A DNA stretch of 64,000 nucleotides, from NCBI GenBank assembly GCA_004297935.1, contig SCRE01000014.1:186001-250000 (forward strand), written 5' to 3'. The notes under the pieces were generated by a model. It saw nothing but the letters and a program-made list of their open reading frames with translations, made no database searches and was not told the DNA's origin. Within the stretch, counting starts at the first letter, position 1, and the number at the start of each line of letters is the position of its first letter. This document shows positions 59,815 through 64,000 of this stretch, one piece after another. A program made the position numbers and the translations under genes. The stretch is from Microbacteriaceae bacterium. GTDB lineage: Bacteria > Actinomycetota > Actinomycetes > Actinomycetales > Microbacteriaceae.

Positions 59815-59906
59815 GCGCAATACCGCTTAGTTAGGGCTCCTGGGGTTTCACTGATCGGTGGGTAGGTTCTTCTGGCTACTTGAGCGTGACCGGGATGGCT
59901 GTATTT

Positions 59907-60734
59907 TCAGCCTGCAAGGACGCGCGCTGCTCCGTTCTTTTCGAGGATTCGTCTCAGAGTGTCAAACAGGGAGGGTACTGCGGCCAGGGTCAGGGTCTCG
60001 TCTTCTGCGGCTCCTCCCAAACCGCCGACTTTTGCCCCGGCTTCTCTTGCGATCAAGGCTCCTGCGGCGTGATCCCATGGTTTCAGGCAGGCTGAGAAGA
60101 ATGCGTCAAGGCGCCCAGATGCGACTGAGCATAGGTCCAGGGCCGCTGCCCCTCCTCGGCGGATGTCGCGCACATCACCAATTATGCTTGTCAATATCTC
60201 GGCTTGGCGGGTTCTCTGGTCCGGCTGGTATCCGAACCCTGTGCCGACGAGTGCGAAGTGGAGGGCGACGTCTTGGACAACTTGAAGGCGTCTTATGCCC
60301 AGGTATGCGCCGTCGTCGGCCGCCGCGCTGAAGAGCTCATTTGTGACAGGGTCGTAGACGCATCCGGCGAGTGTCGTCCATCCGGCTGGTTCGGCACCAC
60401 CTTCGACCACGGCGATGCTCACGTTGTAGCCCGGGAGCCCATACAGGTAGTTGGCGGTGCCATCGATTGGGTCGATGACCCAGGTGAGCCCTGATTCGCC
60501 TGCCGTGTAGCCGAGCTCTTCGCCGAGGAAGCCGTCGTGTGGTCTGGCCTTGAGGATGGCCGACCGGATGTATTGCTCGCTTTCCTCGTCAGCGTGCGTG
60601 AAAACGTCGGTGTCGGTGGATTTCGCACCTTTCACGCTGACTTGGGAGCGGCGTCGTATTCGGACTAGCTCCCCTGCCCGCGTTGCCGTGTCGCGTGCGA
60701 TCGCGAGTAGCGTGTTGTTTGTTCCTGTCATCAT
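59907..60734 (-). CDS. Inositol monophosphatase family protein
   Basis: A 275-residue member of the lithium-sensitive phosphatase family. Metal motifs are GFLGEELGYTAGESG, WVIDPIDGTANYLYGLPGYN and the C-terminal PWDHAAGALIAREAGA. VFTHADEESEQYIRSAI is the usual first part. It dephosphorylates inositol phosphate or another sugar or polyol phosphate. The start has AGGAGGAAGG upstream; two adjacent ATG codons (60734, 60731) are equivalent. Codons further upstream are arginine-rich and not coding. It is the most downstream gene of the operon entering from the right edge. Confidence 0.87.
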   Translation of the reverse strand: MMTGTNNTLLAIARDTATRAGELVRIRRRSQVSVKGAKSTDTDVFTHADEESEQYIRSAILKARPHDGFLGEELGYTAGESGLTWVIDPIDGTANYLYGLPGYNVSIAVVEGGAEPAGWTTLAGCVYDPVTNELFSAAADDGAYLGIRRLQVVQDVALHFALVGTGFGYQPDQRTRQAEILTSIIGDVRDIRRGGAAALDLCSVASGRLDAFFSACLKPWDHAAGALIAREAGAKVGGLGGAAEDETLTLAAVPSLFDTLRRILEKNGAARVLAG

Positions 60735-60844
60735 CTTGCCGTCCTTCCTCCTCTTATCGGTGATGGTAATGTCGTTCGCGGGATTTGGCTTCGCCTGCGT
60801 CACTTCAGGGCCGCGTCTGCGGGTGGTGTCGGTTCCGACCCCCG

Positions 60845-61678
60845 CTAATAGCCTTCGGTGTCGGGGTCGACGGCCCGCTCTCCGCCGGCTAGCCCAGCCA
60901 ACGTGTTCAGATCTCCGCTTGTGAGTTCGAAATCGAAGACCTTCAGGTTTTCTGCTTGGTGCGAAGGATCCGTAGATCGCACGATCGGGATGATGCCCTG
61001 TTGGACGTGCCACCGGAGAATTACTTGCGCGGGGGTCGCATCGTGATTGTGGGCGATCCCGGTCACCCGTTCATCGTGTAGCATCCCGTTGTCACGGCCC
61101 AGGGGACTCCACGCCGCGGTCACGATTCCGTGAGAGTCGTGATACGTGCGGTAGTCAGCTCGCTGCACCTGCGGGCTTAACTGCACCTGGTTCACCGCTG
61201 GGACGGCTGAGCTGTTCCGGAGAAGGGTTTCCAGGTGTGCGGGAGCGAAGTTGGAGGTGCCTATCGCCCGGCACTTCCCGTCTTCAAGGAGGGTCTCGAG
61301 CGTGGACCACGTCGAAACAAATTGCCCGCGTTGTGGCAAGGGCCAGTGGATGAGCACCAGGTCGACGTAGTCGAGGCCGAGTTGCTTCAAGGAGTCTTCG
61401 ACTCCTTGGATGGCCCTGCCTTCTCCCTGGTATCTGCCGTGCAGTTTCGTGGTGATGAAGAGTTCCTCGCGGGGGATTCTCGATCTGCGAATTCCGCGTC
61501 CCACGCCCGCCTCGTTGTGGTATTTCTTGGCCGTGTCGAAGTGTCGGTATCCCAGCTCCGCCGCGTGCAAGACGGTGGCCTCAGCCTCGATGTCGTCGAG
61601 CGGCCAGGTTCCAAGGCCGATCTGAGGGATGTCGCGCCCGGTGTTGAGCCGGATCGTTTCTGGTCGCTTGGGGGCCAT
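60845..61678 (-). CDS. Aldo/keto reductase
   Basis: A 277-residue AKR. The tetrad is D48, Y53, K78 and H111 (HFDTAKKYHNE, FITTKLHG, LVLIHWPLP). IPQIGLGTWPLD at the start, AIGTSNFAPAHL and the NADPH loop IIPIVRSTDPSHQAENLKVF complete the pattern; most family members read PKS or PKT where this has VRS. It reduces sugar aldehydes, ketones or related carbonyls. ATG 61678 is chosen as the natural start. Part of the minus-strand polyol or sugar operon. Confidence 0.87.
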   Translation of the reverse strand: MAPKRPETIRLNTGRDIPQIGLGTWPLDDIEAEATVLHAAELGYRHFDTAKKYHNEAGVGRGIRRSRIPREELFITTKLHGRYQGEGRAIQGVEDSLKQLGLDYVDLVLIHWPLPQRGQFVSTWSTLETLLEDGKCRAIGTSNFAPAHLETLLRNSSAVPAVNQVQLSPQVQRADYRTYHDSHGIVTAAWSPLGRDNGMLHDERVTGIAHNHDATPAQVILRWHVQQGIIPIVRSTDPSHQAENLKVFDFELTSGDLNTLAGLAGGERAVDPDTEGY

Positions 61679-61789
61679 GTCAGCTGGTCCTTCCCTTGTA
61701 GGCCGTCCTTCGGCACATAGCGCACCATCGCGGCCCGCGTGTTTGCGCACCTGCCTGCGGTGCCCTGAGCCGCGACACCTGCCAGTCCT

Positions 61790-62557
61790 TCACACGACCC
61801 GCATGTTCCCGCCGTCAACGGGGATTTGCGCCCCCGTCGTCTTGGCGAAGGCCGACCCCAGCAGCGCGCAGATTGCTTCGGCTACGTTTGCCTGGCCGAC
61901 TTCGGTCTTCAAGAGGTTCTGGGACTTGTATTCTTCGACGGTCATGCCGTACCTGCGTGCGGAGGACTTGAGTTTCTCTTGCGTCCACAGCGCGGTGTCG
62001 AACACGGCATCCGGGTGGACGACGTTGACGCGGATCCCGCGCGCGCCGAGCTCAAGGGCGGCGACGCGAGCAAGCTGGGTTGCGCCTGCTTTCGCACAGG
62101 AGTACGCGGCTGCGCCAGCGCCGGGTGCCAGGACGTTGCGGGACCCCACGACGACTATTGCGCCGCGCCCGTCTGTCAAGAGCGGGATTGTGCTTTGGAG
62201 CATGATCAGGTGGCTTGTCAGGTTGACCGCGATGCTCTTCTGCCAATCCTGCATATCGAGGTCGGCGATGTTCTGCCCGGAGATGAACACGCCAGCATTG
62301 GACACCACGCCGTCGATGCTTCCGTCCCCGGCGAATTCGGCCACCGTCGAGGCGATTCTCTTTTTGTCTGTGACATTGGCGACCACCCCTGAGTAGAGCG
62401 GTGTGTCGAACGTCGTCGACACGGAAGGTGCCAAGTCGATCCCGAGCACTTTGGCACCTGCCTCGAGCAGGCGTTCCACGCACGCGTGTCCGATCCCGTT
62501 GGCGGCCCCGGTCACGACGTATCTTTTGCCGTCGAAGTAGGACGCGTCAGACGGCAT
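61790..62557 (-). CDS. Short-chain dehydrogenase/reductase
   Basis: A 255-residue [23 protein letters not shown], Asp in [22 protein letters not shown], Ser in [15 protein letters not shown] and [17 protein letters not shown]. Its C-terminal region ([17 protein letters not shown]) is more divergent. It overlaps the LsrF-like aldolase gene by eleven bases, so the pair is translationally coupled. Probably oxidises a polyol or sugar phosphate intermediate. Confidence 0.85.
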   Translation of the reverse strand: MPSDASYFDGKRYVVTGAANGIGHACVERLLEAGAKVLGIDLAPSVSTTFDTPLYSGVVANVTDKKRIASTVAEFAGDGSIDGVVSNAGVFISGQNIADLDMQDWQKSIAVNLTSHLIMLQSTIPLLTDGRGAIVVVGSRNVLAPGAGAAAYSCAKAGATQLARVAALELGARGIRVNVVHPDAVFDTALWTQEKLKSSARRYGMTVEEYKSQNLLKTEVGQANVAEAICALLGSAFAKTTGAQIPVDGGNMRVV

Positions 62558-63434
62558 TGGCTTCGCCCTGCGCTTCCCGGTAGCTGTCGTATGCTTCTGC
62601 GGCGCTCTTTCCTTCGTGGACGACCGTGTTGACGGCTTGGGCCATCGCTGTCGGAGCCTCGCTCTGGAAGATGTTGCGCCCCATGTCGAGACCGGCGGCG
62701 CCTTCGGCGATAGCGCGTTCTGCCATCACCAGTGCGTCGAGTTCAGGGAGCTTCTTGCCGCCGGCGACTACGATCGGCACGGGACAGGTGGACACCATGG
62801 TTTCGAAGCCGTCTTCGACGTAGTAGACCTTTATGATCTGGGCTCCGAGCTCCGCGCCGATCCTGCAGGCGAGGCGGAAGTACCGGGCGTCCCTGGTCAT
62901 CTTTTTCCCGACGGCTACCACTCCCATGACGGGAATGCCGTAGCGCAGGCCAGCGTCGACGAGCCGGGTGAGGTTCCGCAGCGACTGGGTTTCGTTCTCG
63001 GAGCCGATGAACATCTGGACCGCGAGGGCCGAGGCGTTGATCCGGATTGCGTCCTCGATGGTCACGGCCAGGCGCTCGTCCGAGAGTTCGCGCAGCACGC
63101 TCGGCCCACCGGTCGCCCGCAGGACGACCGGCTTGTCGACGGTGGGGGAGACTGACGTCCGGATGGCTCCCCGGGTCGCCATGAGCGCGTCGATGTGCGG
63201 GAGGACCGGCGGGATTGCAAGGTCCAGCCGTTCGAGTCCGCTGGTCGGGCCTTGGAAGTAGCCGTGGTCGACGGCGAACATGACCGTCTTACCGGTGTCG
63301 GGACGGAAGATCCTGCTGAGCCGGTTCTTCGCACCCCAGTCCAGGGCGTTCGCCCCGCGGACGTGGAATCCCTGGGACGCCGTCGGAACATCCGTGTAAT
63401 AGTTGCGTGTCTCCACGGAGTCTTGTTCTGGCAT
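62547..63434 (-). CDS. Class I aldolase, LsrF-like
   Basis: A 295-residue DhnA-type class I aldolase most similar to LsrF. Segments are [54 protein letters not shown] and the Schiff-base Lys K202 in [14 protein letters not shown]. It ends with [20 protein letters not shown]. LsrF acts as a thiolase on the phosphorylated autoinducer-2 breakdown product; other relatives are fructose- or sulfo-sugar aldolases. No lsr transporter or kinase is seen here, so a sugar or polyol phosphate is at least as likely. Confidence 0.87.
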   Translation of the reverse strand: MPEQDSVETRNYYTDVPTASQGFHVRGANALDWGAKNRLSRIFRPDTGKTVMFAVDHGYFQGPTSGLERLDLAIPPVLPHIDALMATRGAIRTSVSPTVDKPVVLRATGGPSVLRELSDERLAVTIEDAIRINASALAVQMFIGSENETQSLRNLTRLVDAGLRYGIPVMGVVAVGKKMTRDARYFRLACRIGAELGAQIIKVYYVEDGFETMVSTCPVPIVVAGGKKLPELDALVMAERAIAEGAAGLDMGRNIFQSEAPTAMAQAVNTVVHEGKSAAEAYDSYREAQGEANAV

Positions 63435-63476
63435 AGCTTTTATCTTCCTTTTCTAGTTCGTTTCGCTGCTTGACTG

Positions 63477-64000
63477 TTATGTGGTCGGCTGGCTGCCTGG
63501 GATGATCGCAATTTTCAGCGCGTGTGGGCTTGCGATCAGATCGACGGCTTCGTGGAACTCGTCGAGCGCGAACCGGTGTGTGATGAGCTGTCCGGCCAGG
63601 ACGACTCCCGATTCGATCAGTCCGGCTGCACGACGCATGTCGGTCGACGTCGAGTTCGAGCTGCCTACTACGGCCAGTTCCTTGTAGTGGACGAGATTGG
63701 CGTCCACCTGCGCCGGCTGGTCGGACGGGAAACCGGCGAACAGGCTCACGCGGCCCTTGTTTCGCGCCAGGGCCAAGGCTTGGTTGACCAATACCGGGAT
63801 GCCGATGCACACGATGATCACGTCGGCGCCTTGTCCGCTCGTGTGGGCGGCGACGACCGCCTCGAGATCCTCGTTCGTCGGGTCGACGGTGACGTCCGCG
63901 CCGAAGCGGCGTGCGATCTCCCTGCGGTACTCGACTGGTTCGCTGACGATGACTGTCTTGGCCCCGCGCACTTTCGCGATGCGGGTATGGAGGAGGCCGA
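63477..64000 (-). CDS. Zinc-binding alcohol dehydrogenase, partial
   Basis: The C-terminal 173 residues of a medium-chain dehydrogenase; the gene continues beyond the right edge, since the frame is open to the last base. Visible are the end of the Rossmann domain (GLLHTRIAKVRGAKTVIVSE, RFGADVTVDPTNEDLEAVVA), GRVSLFAGFPSDQPAQV and HRFALDEFHEAVDLIASPHA. The style is that of sorbitol/threonine-type dehydrogenases. It lies 42 bases upstream of the aldolase in the same direction, so this operon begins outside the window. Confidence 0.85.
   Translation of the reverse strand, partial: GLLHTRIAKVRGAKTVIVSEPVEYRREIARRFGADVTVDPTNEDLEAVVAAHTSGQGADVIIVCIGIPVLVNQALALARNKGRVSLFAGFPSDQPAQVDANLVHYKELAVVGSSNSTSTDMRRAAGLIESGVVLAGQLITHRFALDEFHEAVDLIASPHALKIAIIPGSQPTT

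Overview
The window is high-GC bacterial DNA with the look of an Actinomycetota genome. The signs are GTG and TTG starts, ATGA stop/start overlaps, many FCD-type GntR and LysR regulators, NCS1 permeases beside amidases and SDR enzymes, an IS1249-type element of the kind known from corynebacteria, and a divergent promoter pair that appears to give leaderless mRNAs. I cannot fix the genus from sequence alone; Micrococcales or Mycobacteriales is an inference. No rRNA, intact tRNA or CRISPR array was found. Almost everything is accessory catabolism: small regulator-plus-transporter-plus-enzyme modules placed side by side, with insertion-sequence scars between some of them.

Layout. 1-4.6 kb: an AA_synth protein, an FCD regulator, and a divergent operon of a fused SnoaL-like/flavin reductase, an NCS1 permease and an isochorismatase-like hydrolase; it resembles the Rut pyrimidine pathway but lacks RutA. 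4.9-7.0 kb: DUF998 membrane protein, MarR regulator, and a metallophosphoesterase gene cut by an amber codon. 7.06-8.6 kb: the 3' stub of an IS1249-like element and a complete IS3-family element. 8.6-15.3 kb: an FCD regulator and an operon of NCS1 permease, NAD epimerase, SDR, AroM-family protein and PuuE-like deacetylase. 15.3-17.5 kb: an IS481 transposase tail cut by a complete IS1249-like element, a 38-bp 3' fragment of initiator tRNA-fMet and a decayed tyrosine recombinase, which together look like one end of an integrated island.

17.9-23.1 kb: histidinol-dehydrogenase-like enzyme, NCS1 permease and amidase, with a divergent LysR. 23.5-30.0 kb: FadR-type regulator, zinc alcohol dehydrogenase, sugar ABC importer and a mannonate-dehydratase-family enzyme, a likely sugar-acid or polyol module. 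30.0-31.4 kb: remnants and a serine recombinase. 31.5-39.5 kb: LysR, two SDRs, a polar amino-acid-type ABC importer, an FAD monooxygenase and a luciferase-like oxidoreductase.

40.2-47.1 kb: LacI regulator under a twin palindromic operator, a TauABC-like importer, metallo-beta-lactamase-fold hydrolase, class I amidotransferase-like protein and ribokinase. 47.5-53.6 kb: FAD monooxygenase, RidA, DUF1028, M20 amidohydrolase and aldehyde dehydrogenase with a divergent LysR. 54.2-59.8 kb: a fourth NCS1 permease followed by 2-oxo-acid dehydrogenase E1 alpha, E1 beta, a stand-alone lipoyl domain and two SDRs, with no E2 catalytic domain and no E3. 59.9-64.0 kb: inositol-monophosphatase-like enzyme, aldo-keto reductase, SDR, LsrF-like aldolase and a zinc dehydrogenase that runs off the right edge.

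How it works together. Each module pairs an importer with oxidoreductases and C-N or C-C cleaving enzymes under its own local regulator. Four separate NCS1 permeases in 64 kb point to specialisation on nitrogen heterocycles or related small compounds. The strongest candidates for undescribed pathways are the E1/lone-lipoyl operon, the HisD-like/NCS1/amidase operon, the AroM/deacetylase operon and the SnoaL-flavin-reductase operon. All substrate assignments are inference from family membership and context.
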